From the NCBI RefSeq assembly GCF_017916325.1, contig NC_090152.1:380001-444000 (forward strand): a stretch of 64,000 nt of DNA, given 5' to 3'. Positions 21,922-32,300 of the stretch are shown here, piece after piece (position 1 is the first letter of the stretch; every line of letters starts with the position of its first letter). The position numbers and the translations under genes are program-made. The notes beneath the pieces were generated by a model, which was given only the letters and a program-made list of their open reading frames with translations, was not told where the DNA came from and ran no database searches. The stretch comes from Leishmania martiniquensis. Its lineage: Eukaryota > Euglenozoa > Kinetoplastea > Trypanosomatida > Trypanosomatidae.

Positions 21922-22479
21922 ACTGGCCCCCAGCCCCTCTGAAACAACAACAGAACTTATACTAATGTTAGAGCGGTGTCGCTTTATCTGCGTACGTGCA
22001 CAGCAGTTCTGTTCTCCACCACTGAACGGAAAGGGGACAACACATACGTGTAGAGTGTCGGGGAGGAGGTGGGGGAGAGTTGCAGTGATATGTGACCGAC
22101 CCTAGTGGCATGCTACTGTCCTTTCGAACCCTCTTAAAGCCCTTCTTGCAAGCAGAGCAAGTGGCAGAAGGCGAATTCTGCCAATGAAAGCAGAATGCTG
22201 CAAGCCAATGCCAACTGCGGCGAGGCACAAAGTCAGGGGAGGGGGCAGAAAGAGGAAGCGCGATATCAACACTGACACACCCACTAGATGTACCATATTT
22301 CATACGCTCTTGTGCGCCAACATTCTTTTTCCCTCTACGCAATATCCCGTGCTTCTTCTTTCCCACTTTAAGGGGTTAGACTGGCCATGTGAACAACTGC
22401 TTAGAGTAACACAAAGAACACATACACACACACACACACTAGCGAAAAGAAAAGGGTAAAACTGGCAGAGAGATGCAAC
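21922..22479. other. Intergenic spacer
   Basis: 558 bp between DBR1 and the ATP10-like gene, with a short CA tract near 22426-22440. No gene seen. Confidence 0.7.
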
Positions 22480-24153
22480 CTACTTGGATGCCTTGAGGTA
22501 CTCTGATTCCAGCTGCCGTAGAAGCGCAGGGAGCACAGCTTTCTCGTCCGCGTCGGGGAGGCCACCGCTGAGCCACCGGACGACGCCTTCATGGTCTACC
22601 AGCATCACATGTGGCAGAAGATAATTTCGCAAGCCCAGCGTAGCGTAGAACGGCTCCAATAGCTGGTTGCCAACAAACGTGGAAGAGGCAATCAGGGCAT
22701 TTTTACACTCCTCCACGGAGGGCTGCTCGCCGGATTCAGAAACTGCTGCTTGGCCAAGCGATTTGGCAAAACGACTCACATACAGACGCTGCACCCAGCG
22801 GTACATGTAGACGTCAGTACTACGCAGCGAAATCACGTCTATCGGCATCGACCGCCATGAAGTGGCAAGGACCCCGCTGTCTCCCTTTGCGACACCCGGC
22901 TCTTGGGCTGGAAGGGAAATATACTGCAGGAGTTCAGGGCAGGTCGTGGCGTAGGCAAGCTGACGCCAGTCCGTGTCGGCTTGAGAACCGAACTTCTGTC
23001 CTAGTTGAGAGAAAATCACTACCGCAGGCCGGCGAAACATGGAGGGTGCTATTGTAGTGAACAGTTCATGGTCTTTCACATTGTAGGGCTTACCGCTCCT
23101 ACCCCTCGCCTCTTGCAGTGCCGCAGGTGAGAAATACGAGGAGAAAGACGATGAGCTGTGGCTGCCAGATAGAAGTGTGCCCAGCTTCGCCGTAACAGTT
23201 GCACTGAATGCACTGGGGGAGCAGAACTGACGCATATGTGCGCAGCGAACGTGCGGAAATACGGAGCTGATTTGGAACTGCGGGCCATGATGAGGCACCA
23301 ATACCGAGCCCCCCTGCTTTGCACGATCGCCTAGCGTAGATGTGCCGACAGAGGGCGTAGGCTTGATGAAAGATGACATTGAGGACTTTTGCCGTGACGT
23401 GCCGCGTCGTTTGCGCGACAGAAACGGTGGGCCGCGCATCAGCTTGCTGTCTTGAATGATCTTGAGCTCGTTTGTGGCATGTTCGTTGAAGTAGCGCAAC
23501 ATTCGCTCGAGCTCATTGTCCACAGCGAAATCAATTCCGTAGCGGAAGTACTTGAGTACCAGAAAAACATCTCGAGACAGAATGGGCTTATCGAGATCCA
23601 TCCCGACATCTCGGAAGACCAACATCTTGGCGCGTTCTTCTTTGATTTTGGTTTCAACCTTTTTTCGTCGCTCCTCCGCGGCCGCGTTGTAGGTTGGAAA
23701 CGATGGCAGGCGCGAATCCCACTCCATCTTGGACAGCTTCTGAAGAAAAGGATTAGAAGCCGTCCTCTCCGCATTACTTTGGGCCTCAAACCCTGCTCGA
23801 CCGGACCCATCGAGTTTCGAGTGTATCTTCGCTTCTTCAAGATAGCTAGTGCTCCCTACATCATCGCGCTGCTGTTCCGCGCTGTCACGCGAAGGCTTCG
23901 AATCTTCAAAGAAGTTGGTTTTGCCTGAGCGCCGCGGTGATGCTCGCGGAGCCTCCTTTGACTCCGCAGCAGCCCTCCTCCGCATCTCTTCCTGTAGCTG
24001 TCGTAGCACTGTAGCAGGATCCTCTTCCTCCATGCGTCCCCCGCTGCTGTTTGTGCACTGAGTACTTGCTGCACGCACTCCCAGCAGAGCGCTTGTGGCG
24101 CAGCACCCTCCACTTCGCTGCAGGCTAAACAAGAGCTGGAGGCGCCGCTGCAT
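22480..24153 (-). CDS. ATP10-like mitochondrial ATP synthase assembly factor (putative)
   Basis: The protein has 557 residues from the ATG at 24153; the frame is open slightly further, but only to a TTG at 24183. The N-terminus MQRRLQLLFSLQRSGGCCAT is a good mitochondrial presequence. An Arg/Lys-rich middle region contains FFEDSKPSRD and EERRKKVETKIKEERAK. The C-terminal half shows the ATP10 pattern: an entry segment around ISSVFPHVRC, a thioredoxin-like strand VVIFSQLGQKFG, and the final LLPHVMLVDHEGVVRWLSGG, which matches the family's closing 'V-D---G-IRW--G' segment. ATP10 helps assemble subunit 6 into the F1Fo ATP synthase at the inner membrane. The protein is about twice the length of fungal ATP10. 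The call rests on pattern resemblance only; another thioredoxin-fold mitochondrial protein is possible. Confidence 0.6.
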   Translation of the reverse strand: MQRRLQLLFSLQRSGGCCATSALLGVRAASTQCTNSSGGRMEEEDPATVLRQLQEEMRRRAAAESKEAPRASPRRSGKTNFFEDSKPSRDSAEQQRDDVGSTSYLEEAKIHSKLDGSGRAGFEAQSNAERTASNPFLQKLSKMEWDSRLPSFPTYNAAAEERRKKVETKIKEERAKMLVFRDVGMDLDKPILSRDVFLVLKYFRYGIDFAVDNELERMLRYFNEHATNELKIIQDSKLMRGPPFLSRKRRGTSRQKSSMSSFIKPTPSVGTSTLGDRAKQGGSVLVPHHGPQFQISSVFPHVRCAHMRQFCSPSAFSATVTAKLGTLLSGSHSSSSFSSYFSPAALQEARGRSGKPYNVKDHELFTTIAPSMFRRPAVVIFSQLGQKFGSQADTDWRQLAYATTCPELLQYISLPAQEPGVAKGDSGVLATSWRSMPIDVISLRSTDVYMYRWVQRLYVSRFAKSLGQAAVSESGEQPSVEECKNALIASSTFVGNQLLEPFYATLGLRNYLLPHVMLVDHEGVVRWLSGGLPDADEKAVLPALLRQLESEYLKASK

Positions 24154-24679
24154 CTTTACTGATTCCTCGGTTTTCTGACGCAACTCTGTGTGTGTGCATG
24201 TGAAAGTAAGAGGCGTAGGAAGAAGGTAAAAGGGAAACGAGCGCTACCGACAGAACGTCTTCGACGCTCAGCTTTGAACATCAGCCCGACGTCCTGGAAT
24301 GGGGTGGGGGCGGGAGAGCTGCCACGCCGTAAGCTCACAGAAGGTTAACTTCCTAGTTACTGTGCAGCCAATGCACATGATGATGACCTTTGTACAGCAA
24401 TCCCTTTGCTCGGCTGAGCCAACAAGCGCTCTTCTTCTCAGGAGCCTTCTCTCGGAGAGAGGACATCACTTTCATCTGAGTTTATGCTGCTTACCCGCTA
24501 TCTTTGTTAGGCGCAGGAGAAAGGGCGAGCATGAAGATCAGAAGTCACGGAACGCTTTTTAGCAGCGAATTGCTTTTTGGGGTTTCTACAAAAAGAGCCA
24601 CGACCGACTCCGCTGAGTAGCTAGCCACTATAGAGTAGGTGAGCAAGGCTTACATTAGCAAGCCGTTGCGTTTAAAGTG
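24154..24679. other. Intergenic spacer
   Basis: 526 bp of more balanced base composition and little microsatellite content. It contains the probable minus-strand acceptor for the ATP10-like gene, AG near 24184-24187 behind a pyrimidine tract at 24200-24240. No gene seen. Confidence 0.65.
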
Positions 24680-25033
24680 CTATTTTTTAGTCTTTCGGCT
24701 GGCTTTATCAGCATGGCGTCGGCGAGCATCTTTCACGGCACCCATAATCTGCTTGCGGAGATGCTTGAGACCTTTTTCACGCTTATTGACTACGTGTGCG
24801 AACTGAATGGAGGCAATCTCCTGGGCAAGATTCTTAGGTGCGTGCTTCTCTGGCTTCGTTAGCCCTAACGACTCCTCCAGTTGCGTCTGCTCACTATGGC
24901 TCCTGAGGAACTTCTGGCGCTTGCGTTGACGGATGCTGCGGAGGCCTTTCGGTGTTTTCTTGCCAGCATTGCCAGCCTGGGCATGCGTGACGATGGCAAC
25001 ACTCTTGGCACCGCGTCCAAAACCTCGACCCAT
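24680..25033 (-). CDS. Small basic conserved hypothetical protein
   Basis: The protein has 117 residues from the ATG at 25033 (MGRGFGRGAKSVAIVTHAQAG). It is strongly basic, with RQRKRQKFLRSHSEQTQ, KREKGLKHLRKQIMG and a tail ARRRHADKASRKTKK. A Gly/Arg start is followed by two predicted helices. The composition resembles small ribosomal or nucleolar ribosome-biogenesis proteins, but I recognise no family. The longer in-frame extension to 25078 adds a hydrophobic leader (MRPFRILCKLSPFSV) and could be an alternative start with mitochondrial character. I chose the inner Met because its Gly/Arg run looks like the native start. Confidence 0.65.
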   Translation of the reverse strand: MGRGFGRGAKSVAIVTHAQAGNAGKKTPKGLRSIRQRKRQKFLRSHSEQTQLEESLGLTKPEKHAPKNLAQEIASIQFAHVVNKREKGLKHLRKQIMGAVKDARRRHADKASRKTKK

Positions 25034-26031
25034 CACAGAGAAAGGGGAAAGCTTACAGAGTATTCTAAAAGGTCGCATTTAAACGAGACGGCAAGGAGGT
25101 AAATGACAAGATGGAAAGAGCGAGTTCACGATTTTCGAAAGGTCGATGGAAAGCGGAAGCGTTCCAGCATTCGAGGCAGCTCTTCAAAACAGTTGCCAGT
25201 GAGCTGAGACGCGCTTGAACACAAGCGCGGTTCTTCATTGGATGGGGGCGGAAGCGACTGGTGAGAGCGTATGGTGAGAGGGTCCACCTTTGTAAGTAGT
25301 ACATCAGCGTTTCTTTTTGTTCAAGCAATATACACATGTGCTTTTGTCCCAAGCAAGAGGAAGTAGACCACGCAAGAAGGAAAGAGGAAGAGAGAAAATA
25401 TATTCACGACAACCACAATCAGTCAGCTTTTGATAGTTGTCCGAACACTCCTCAGCAGTCCCAAGAATGTAGTGCTTCGCACTTGCATTGAATAACGTCC
25501 CACTTCTTTCGAGTCTGATCAGCGAGGTTACAGTAGGGCGCGTACTCGATCGTATGAGCTGCAAAGAATGAGCCAATAAGCTTCGTCTATGGCGCGACAA
25601 GGAACCATCAGGACGCAGAAAGAAATACAAAGAAGAAAAGGAGGCATTCAAGAAATAGAAAAAAATGCAGCTCCAACTTCACAGCATCTGCGCAGTAGGT
25701 TTCCACAACATGAATAAAGGTGAGGAAACAAAGAAAGGGACCAGGTGAATAGACAGAAAACGAACGACGAACAAAAATGAGACAAGTGACTGCACCACCT
25801 CAAACAGGCCCCGCAGAGCACAAACTATGAAAACAAAGCGCAAGCGCGCATTCTGCGCTGGCAGTGAGTTCCAAACACAGAAGCGCACGAGAAAGCAAAA
25901 CGTAAAAAGAAATGTTGCGGAAAAAGCGTGAATGCCGCGTTTTCGTGAGCGCGTGCTGCCCGCCAGTAGATATCGCTACGCCCTTGACTCGAATACCCTT
26001 GATACTGCTGCTGGTGTACCTACTGCAGGCT
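25034..26031. other. Intergenic spacer
   Basis: About 1 kb, less GC-rich than spacers to the left, with A-rich runs on the plus strand (pyrimidine-rich on the transcribed minus strand). No supported coding region. Confidence 0.65.
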
Positions 26032-26409
26032 CTACATGTACTGTTGATCGGACGGGTACTGCTGCACGCCTCTGTAGTTTTGCGCATACTGGTGCTGCTG
26101 CGTGCCACGGTAACCTGAGTTGATGCCCTCTATGCTCTGGTCTACGGCGCCCTCGGGCGGCGCTTCGCGCCCTTGGCGGAAGGACTTGGAGTAGTTTTCA
26201 TTGCCATCCGAAGCTTGGAAATCGCGTTTGCTGGCTGCTGCTCGCATGCTACCGCGAATCGAGTGTATACTCTTCGGCCGGGCGGACTTAGGATTGGGGT
26301 TGTCGTAATACTCATGGGTGACGAGACGCTGCTTTTCTTTGTTGAAGAGCTTTTCTGTCTTGGTGGTGACACTTCCCCACCACATCGAGAACTTTGTACT
26401 GAACGACAT
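26032..26409 (-). CDS. Small hypothetical protein with Gln/Tyr-rich tail
   Basis: The protein has 125 residues from the ATG at 26409 (MSFSTKFSMWWGSVTTKTEKLFNKEK). It has an amphipathic Trp-containing N-terminus and a polar basic middle (NPNPKSARPKS). The C-terminus is Gln/Tyr/Gly-rich, with repeated Q-Q-x-x-Y units (QQHQYAQNYRG, QQYPSDQQYM). No family is recognised. It is the first gene of the minus-strand array, next to the strand-switch region. A coding role is supported by the coherent non-repetitive sequence and the expected strand; the function is unknown. Confidence 0.68.
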   Translation of the reverse strand: MSFSTKFSMWWGSVTTKTEKLFNKEKQRLVTHEYYDNPNPKSARPKSIHSIRGSMRAAASKRDFQASDGNENYSKSFRQGREAPPEGAVDQSIEGINSGYRGTQQHQYAQNYRGVQQYPSDQQYM

Positions 26410-26987
26410 CGCACAGTAGACTGCTTTGCTATGTAGTGTGAGCGGTGAGTGATGCTATCTTCCGAGGAAGGGAAGTGTGAGCAGAAGTTTGTGTGTGGGA
26501 AATAGTGATGGAGAACGGACTAGAGAGGCGCTCTTATAACGGGAGCGAAAATAAATACACTCAGGCGGCATTATCGAATGCCGGAGAGTAACACATTGTG
26601 CCATTTTACGCGGCATGGCCCCGCCATTTCCGTGGGCCATCACCATTTCTTCAGGCAAGAAGCTTCCAATAAAGAGCTCATATTAAAGCTCTTGCAGAGG
26701 TGCGATGGCTGTGGGACGATACTTCACAAAGCCGCGCTCGTAGCTTAAGTAGTCACGCATCTTGAGACACATGCCACACACTGCAAGGAACGCTTGAGAA
26801 AAAGTAGTTAGAGGCTTGCTTGTAGTACCAGTGGCACAACGGCTATGTGCTTGTTGCACGCGTGGGCGGCTTGCCTTACTTCGTCGAAAAGCAAGGCCCT
26901 TCTCGGGAAACCATGCGCTTGCTGCATGAAGTCTGCGTATCAGTGCTTGTACTTGAGAGCTCTGGCTGTGAAGATTGGTTGGGCCTT

Positions 26988-26996
26988 GGGGGGGGG
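26988..26996 (+). repeat. G9 tract in strand-switch region
   Basis: Nine consecutive G on the plus strand, inside the divergent strand-switch region. Confidence 0.8.
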
Positions 26997-27395
26997 ACGC
27001 GCTGGTGAACGGAAACCAGATAAGCTTGCTGGGGGTGAGAGAGCCAGTGAGGCTTGGGATGAGCAGCTCTGCTTATCAGGCGGCTTGAGGGAGCGCTTGT
27101 CGACAAGTGGATGGTGTGGGGGGATAGCGCAGAGACCCTCGGAATCGACTTCATGCACAACTGCTGGAGGGAGAATGCTGCGAGAAGGCTTTTTGGCGAG
27201 CTGGGGGGGATCAAACTGGCGGGTAGCGGCGACGGGGGGTAAAGACCGGTGGCGAAAGACTCGCATAGCTGCTCGATCGTATTTTCCTGCGCTTCAACAT
27301 AGAATATGAGAGATTAAGTATGCAGCAAACACCTTTCGCTCTCCCACTTTACAGACGGATGCACGCACCTGCGTGCCAGCAAGAGTCTTCTGTAT

Positions 27396-27406
27396 GGGGG
27401 GGGGGG
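27396..27406 (+). repeat. G11 tract in strand-switch region
   Basis: Eleven consecutive G on the plus strand, about 570 bp upstream of the META2 start codon. Confidence 0.8.
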
Positions 27407-27529
27407 CAGGCCAGTGGCTGTCGTTGGATTGCTTGGTCAAGGGTGTGTGTGTAAGCGTGAAGACACTTCTCCTAAGCTTACATTTTTCTGTGGAAGTAGA
27501 CGCATAAGCGCCTCTGTGACGGGCGTCAA

Positions 27530-27561
27530 TTTTTTTTTCTGCTGTGCCCTCACCCTAGCAG
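27530..27561 (+). promoter_or_regulatory. Candidate poly-pyrimidine tract and trans-splice acceptor for META2
   Basis: A run of nine T is followed by CTGCTGTGCCCTCACCCTAG and a second AG three bases on (AG at 27557-27558 and 27560-27561). If used, the META2 5' UTR is about 405 nt. A second, shorter pyrimidine tract ends near an AG at 27879-27880. Confidence 0.45.
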
Positions 27562-27966
27562 TTGCCCTATGCAGGTCACAAGCTCATCGTGAAAAGTTGC
27601 TACGGTGCCACGAGCCCGATGAAAAATACCAGCTCCTATGCAAACCAGAGTGCTTTTTCCTTCTTTGAGCCACGAAGACTGCGTGACGACCTGTGGTCTA
27701 CCCATTCACATCGACGTCTGTCGCCTCACCGCCACTTTCTTGTCTTTCTTCCGATTGGCGACTCGTACTCTCGCGCGCGAAAGCAAACTCTTCACTTGAT
27801 TTTCGACTTCTTTGAATCCACTTTTCTCTCCCTCTCACCTGCTTGCAACTCGGATTTACCCCGCGTACAAACAATTACAGCAACCCCAACTTTATGTCAC
27901 AAGTGCGGCCGTTGCTCGAAAGATTAGACATAAACACCCAGCGAAAAAAAAAGACCCCAACCAGCC

Positions 27967-29301
27967 ATGGCCATCGCTGACGATATTTGTGGCACTTATA
28001 CTCTTACCCACTTCGATGGGAAGGTGGCGCCGACAAAGGCGAACCTGACCATCCACCGCTGTGGTGAAGTGATTACAGCGCATGCGACTGTTGCAAATGA
28101 TTTACGCGGAAACGTGCAGTATGAAAATTACCATATTGTTGGCTCTCTGCAGTCAACTGAGAACGAGACCACTCCCACGCAGGCGTCAATCGAGCAGTCG
28201 CTGGGCAACGGGTTCGCTGACGGATTCCACGTGGTGATCGACAACAATCAGGTTCTTTTCAAAAACGCAAGCAGCTCTTTTGTTTTTGCGCGCTTTTTGA
28301 AAATTTCAGATCTCGACGGTGAGCACGCTATCATCGCGATCAACAACCAGCCGCCAAACCAGGAGATGACAATGCGCTTCATTCCAGACGGCAATGGAGG
28401 AAGCTTTGTCATTGCCAACATTGCGAACTCCCTGCGTGGCAACTGCCGAATCGATGGTGGCCTTCTGCGCGGTGAGTTGGCAACCACGCAGGTTGAGACT
28501 GATGGCGCTCTGAAGAATGTGGAGAGGCTGATCAGCGAAGGATTCCACAATGGCTTCTATATTTGCAAGGCTGAGTCGGGGATTCAGCTACAGTCTGCCG
28601 ACGCTACCATTCAGCTCTGCCGGATTGTTACCCTGAATGACCTCCAAGGCGAGTATTTGCTGAAGTCGTTCAGTGATCGCATTGCTTCCACGTGCAAACA
28701 GCCGTGTGTTGTTTTTACGCCCGGGAACGGAAATGGGGTGGAAATCTCCATTGTTGTGGCAAATCGCATTCGCGGTACCGCTACTCTAAACCAGAACATC
28801 TTATCTTCTGAAGAGCCCCTCATGTCGACTCGTATGATGGGCACTGAGGAGGAGTCGCAGCTGGAGAGTGCCTTCAATGTTGGTTTTCAGTACGGCCTTG
28901 AGGCGATCTCCCATGGCCATGAGCTGACACTCAAGAACCAGGATTGTAAGTTTGTTTTGGTAAAGGCAGCGACGCCAGAGACCCAACACGGCACTCCGAC
29001 CTATAAGGGAACGTACTACAGCAAATGCTTCAAGAACGAAGGCAATGGTTTGCTATTTCGTATCGTCAACGAACATGAGAAGAAGTGGGCGTTTTATAAC
29101 GATACGGAGGAATTTCGAATGCACGTGCGCGCAACCTTCGGCTCTCGCTCTCATATCGATGCTCTGGACAACGCCACAATGCATCAGGATGACGACGGCC
29201 GCTACGTCGTTGAGGTCACCGTGGATCCACAGACGACAGAGATGTTTATTCAAGGTGATGTGAACGGCTTCAAATTGGTGTACGACGCCCAGCCCAATTA
29301 G
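27967..29301 (+). CDS. META2: META2: three META repeats plus calpain-like DUF1935 domain
   Basis: The protein has 444 residues. Three tandem META domains occupy about 1-110, 111-218 and 219-333. Each carries the same landmarks: a DLxGxYxL-type start (DICGTYTL, DLDGEHAI, DLQGEYLL), a VAN-LRG core (VANDLRGN, IANSLRGN, VANRIRGT) and a GF--G turn (NGFADGFHV, EGFHNGFYI, VGFQYGLEA). Residues about 343-444 form the DUF1935 domain of kinetoplastid calpain-like proteins: GLLFRIVNEHEKKWAFYNDT, FGSRSHIDALDNA and GDVNGFKLVYD. No protease core is present, so this is not a peptidase. META2 has been linked in Leishmania to stress resistance and virulence; the mechanism is unknown. It is the first gene of the plus array, and its codon use looks less GC-rich at third positions than its right-hand neighbours. 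Confidence 0.92.
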   Translation: MAIADDICGTYTLTHFDGKVAPTKANLTIHRCGEVITAHATVANDLRGNVQYENYHIVGSLQSTENETTPTQASIEQSLGNGFADGFHVVIDNNQVLFKNASSSFVFARFLKISDLDGEHAIIAINNQPPNQEMTMRFIPDGNGGSFVIANIANSLRGNCRIDGGLLRGELATTQVETDGALKNVERLISEGFHNGFYICKAESGIQLQSADATIQLCRIVTLNDLQGEYLLKSFSDRIASTCKQPCVVFTPGNGNGVEISIVVANRIRGTATLNQNILSSEEPLMSTRMMGTEEESQLESAFNVGFQYGLEAISHGHELTLKNQDCKFVLVKAATPETQHGTPTYKGTYYSKCFKNEGNGLLFRIVNEHEKKWAFYNDTEEFRMHVRATFGSRSHIDALDNATMHQDDDGRYVVEVTVDPQTTEMFIQGDVNGFKLVYDAQPN

Positions 29302-32300
29302 GAGCTGCTCTCAGGGCAGTCTTTTCCCCGTTTTTTTTGTCACATCCTATTCCTTATCTTTATCAAAAACAAAAAATAATGCATGATTCAGCTTTGAATT
29401 ATACGCACCGATCTTTCTGTGCGCCTCTACATTCGTCCTAGTTATCAGGGTGAGACGATTAGCGCTCTCGTTTCTTTGACAATTTTCTCTCACAGCGAGG
29501 CCCATCTGATTTTCTGTTACCTATTTATCCCTGTACTTTCTTCCCATTATTTGTATGAGCTATGGGAATTGGGTAGGTGATACATATATCTCACATACAT
29601 TGCCCACCAATTCATGCCCTTTTTTTCGTCCTTTCCTCTGGGCTTGTGGTTCTCAGTGGTCATTGGTAGATTTTATGTACAGAGAAGCTCTGTCTTTCCG
29701 TATTTTTTGTGGGCGCAAGCTACCTCAGAAAGACAATCTATATTTCTGAACTGATATGTGTGGGACTGCGACAAGTCAAGGCCTTGCTTTTCAACGAATT
29801 CGACTCACTTTGTCATAATGAAGTGAAAAGGAAACCTGGCCTGCAGAATCTTTTCTATGAATGTCTATTTCAGTTGTTTTCCAGGAATCTTCTGAAAAAG
29901 GAAAAGAACGCTAGTGCTGCTGTGACCGAGGGGCTGTTACAGCATTCTGCTCGAGTATGCCAACCTTGCCACGCGACTCAGCTGACGTGCATTATCATCT
30001 TGGACACCTAATCCTGGTGCGCATATGGTTATAACACACTGGTGCTGTATCACAAACAGTTGCACCGAATTCCTATACTTTCTCTCGTGTCTCCTATCCC
30101 TCGTTAGGCACTCTTACGCCTGACTATTCTGCTAAACAGTTCTCGGTGCGCTAGACTCAAGCAGTGAATTCCCTATTCGAACTTCATGAACACAATCCCA
30201 CCCCCTTCTGCTGCCACAAACTAAGTGGCGCGGCTTTAATTGACACAATGCAGGGGGTACTTTTAATGCTTCATCGAAACAAGAGAATCGACTAAGAAAC
30301 ACAGCAACAGGTCTTAGCCTCGACAAAGGCATGACAAGCGTCAATTCACTAGTGATGGGTGACGGCGTGCATCTCAACGGCTACACAAACAGCAAGTCCA
30401 CACAGTACTCATACAAATAGCCGGGCGGTCGACCTTTTGGCGGCTCTGCCTTCACATCACTCGCAGTAGAATTGCTTATTCAGTACCTCTACCCCCGAGA
30501 AGGCGGGGCTGACGACAAATATAGTTTTTGTTCTTCTGGAAGAGTTGTTTTTTCTCAAGGGAGGAATGTGGCACCCTCACTTTGCACGAAGCGAAGACCC
30601 CTGATGTACCCTAGACACTGTACAGTTGCCATTGACAGTTAGCTTATGCCCCTTGCACATGCTCAAACCTGTTGGACTGCTGCTTATCCGGTGCCAGAAA
30701 CTCCGTCTGCTTTCGGGCTCGTGGCGCAAAACCTTTTCGTCCATATTATGGCCATTCAACATGTCTTGCCCACCTCCCTCATGATGTGGCTGGCTACCGA
30801 AGTGTGCGGTGTCAGGGCCGAGCACACACATATGCGTTGCGTGTCTGTATGTGGGGGAGAGGGAGGCGACATGCAGCCGCGCAGTTGGCTCTCTCAAGTA
30901 CGGCTAGGGATCCTTTGGTGTCAGCGGGGTAGCCTGGGCAGGGGACCGTGCTGAAGGGGCGTGCGACCATGACGCGACGCGTGCACCGACTTAGTGCGAA
31001 TCGTGTCGCTAATGCAGGGCATCAAGGGTGGCCATAAGCTCTCTTTGCCCAGGCGCACGCTTGCTCAGAGGGGCCCTCCACCTGCGACGCCCACGCCTAC
31101 GAGAGCCGAGCAGATCCCATGGAGGGGGTGGAGGGCCCCCCGCCCCCTGCTACTACCGACTCACGGCAGCGGCTCATCTGTTGCAGCGGATGTGCGCCAA
31201 CCACCCATCCGCTGCCCTCCCTCGGTGGTATCGACACAACGGGCAGCAGAGAGGGTGCCCCCCGCTGACCGCAGCGTTGCTCTGAGCGAGGCCTCAGGTG
31301 ACAAGAATGCGAGCAGTGCGCGGACGTGGGGTCAGGAGAGGCTGGCGTACGGCATCGCATCGGGGGCTCAGGGGCGCGAGGGTAATCGTCGGAAGAGGCG
31401 CGAAGAAATATCCAGCAGCCGACCCCGAGGGGGAGAGGCACGAAGGGTGCGGCGCTCGCCGCATCCGATCCGGTGGGCTAATGGGACGCATGTATGATGG
31501 GGGCATGGCGGAGACGCCTCGAACGACGCCACCGAGTCCTCCCGGCCCCAGTGTGACGGACCTCCAGGTCATACTATGGCATGCCGCGGCACGGGGTGAG
31601 TCGAGGGGACGCATGACGTACAGGCAGGGCGCGAGGGCGCGAGGTCGCAGAGGGCCCTGGCCCGAAGGTGGCGCAGCGCCTCCTCTGTGGCGCCATCCGG
31701 CATGCACGCGGACGATCCCCTGTTACCCGCAGGACAGAGACCGCCGCTTACGCTCTCGAGCAGGGCGCTGGGCGCGATCCTCTTGGATCGACGCGTGCCG
31801 TCCACCCGAGTGCGTCTGGCGCCGACGGTGCAGCACGCACCCGAAGAAGGGACCACGAAGGTGGTGAGGAGGAGCCCGCTAGGCGCATGACCCCGATTCC
31901 GCGGCAGGGGCGGCTTGTCCTAGACGGACGGCGTGTGGCTGAGGTGGTGTGCGCAGCAGAGGCGCATGAGCTGTGCTGGCGCGCGTGTATTTGTGGCCTT
32001 GTACGTGTGTCTGTAGGGGAGACGTTGAATAAAGCAATAACAGAGGGCCTTTTTCAGCCTCTTCCCCATTTTTGCGACTAGCAGGTAATACCGTAGTGCG
32101 TGGCATCTCCGGGGAGGAGGAGGGGCCCAGCTCCCCACGCTTTGAGTGGGAGGAAGCTTGGCAGCCCCACCCCGCTTCTGTTCCCCTGCTTATGCCCAAC
32201 TATTGCTTGCCGTGACACAGGGGCGGGCGCCTACAACATGGGTGGGGGTCAGAGCGGTGAGCCACTGCTGATGGCGGCGGTCAGGTGTGGGCGGGCTCTG

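Larger units (their letters stand above)
26410..27966. promoter_or_regulatory. Divergent strand-switch region (putative Pol II transcription start region)
   Basis: All genes to the left are on the minus strand and all to the right on the plus strand. In trypanosomatids such divergent regions are where Pol II starts both polycistrons, marked by histone variants and acetylation rather than a core promoter. The region carries a 9-nt G tract (26988-26996) and an 11-nt G tract (27396-27406), features reported for strand-switch regions. The short open frames inside are not supported as genes. Confidence 0.75.

Noticed and set aside
29302..30800. Possible additional META-like gene between META2 and META1
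   Set aside because: No VAN-xRG or GF--G landmark appears in any frame of this AT-richer stretch.
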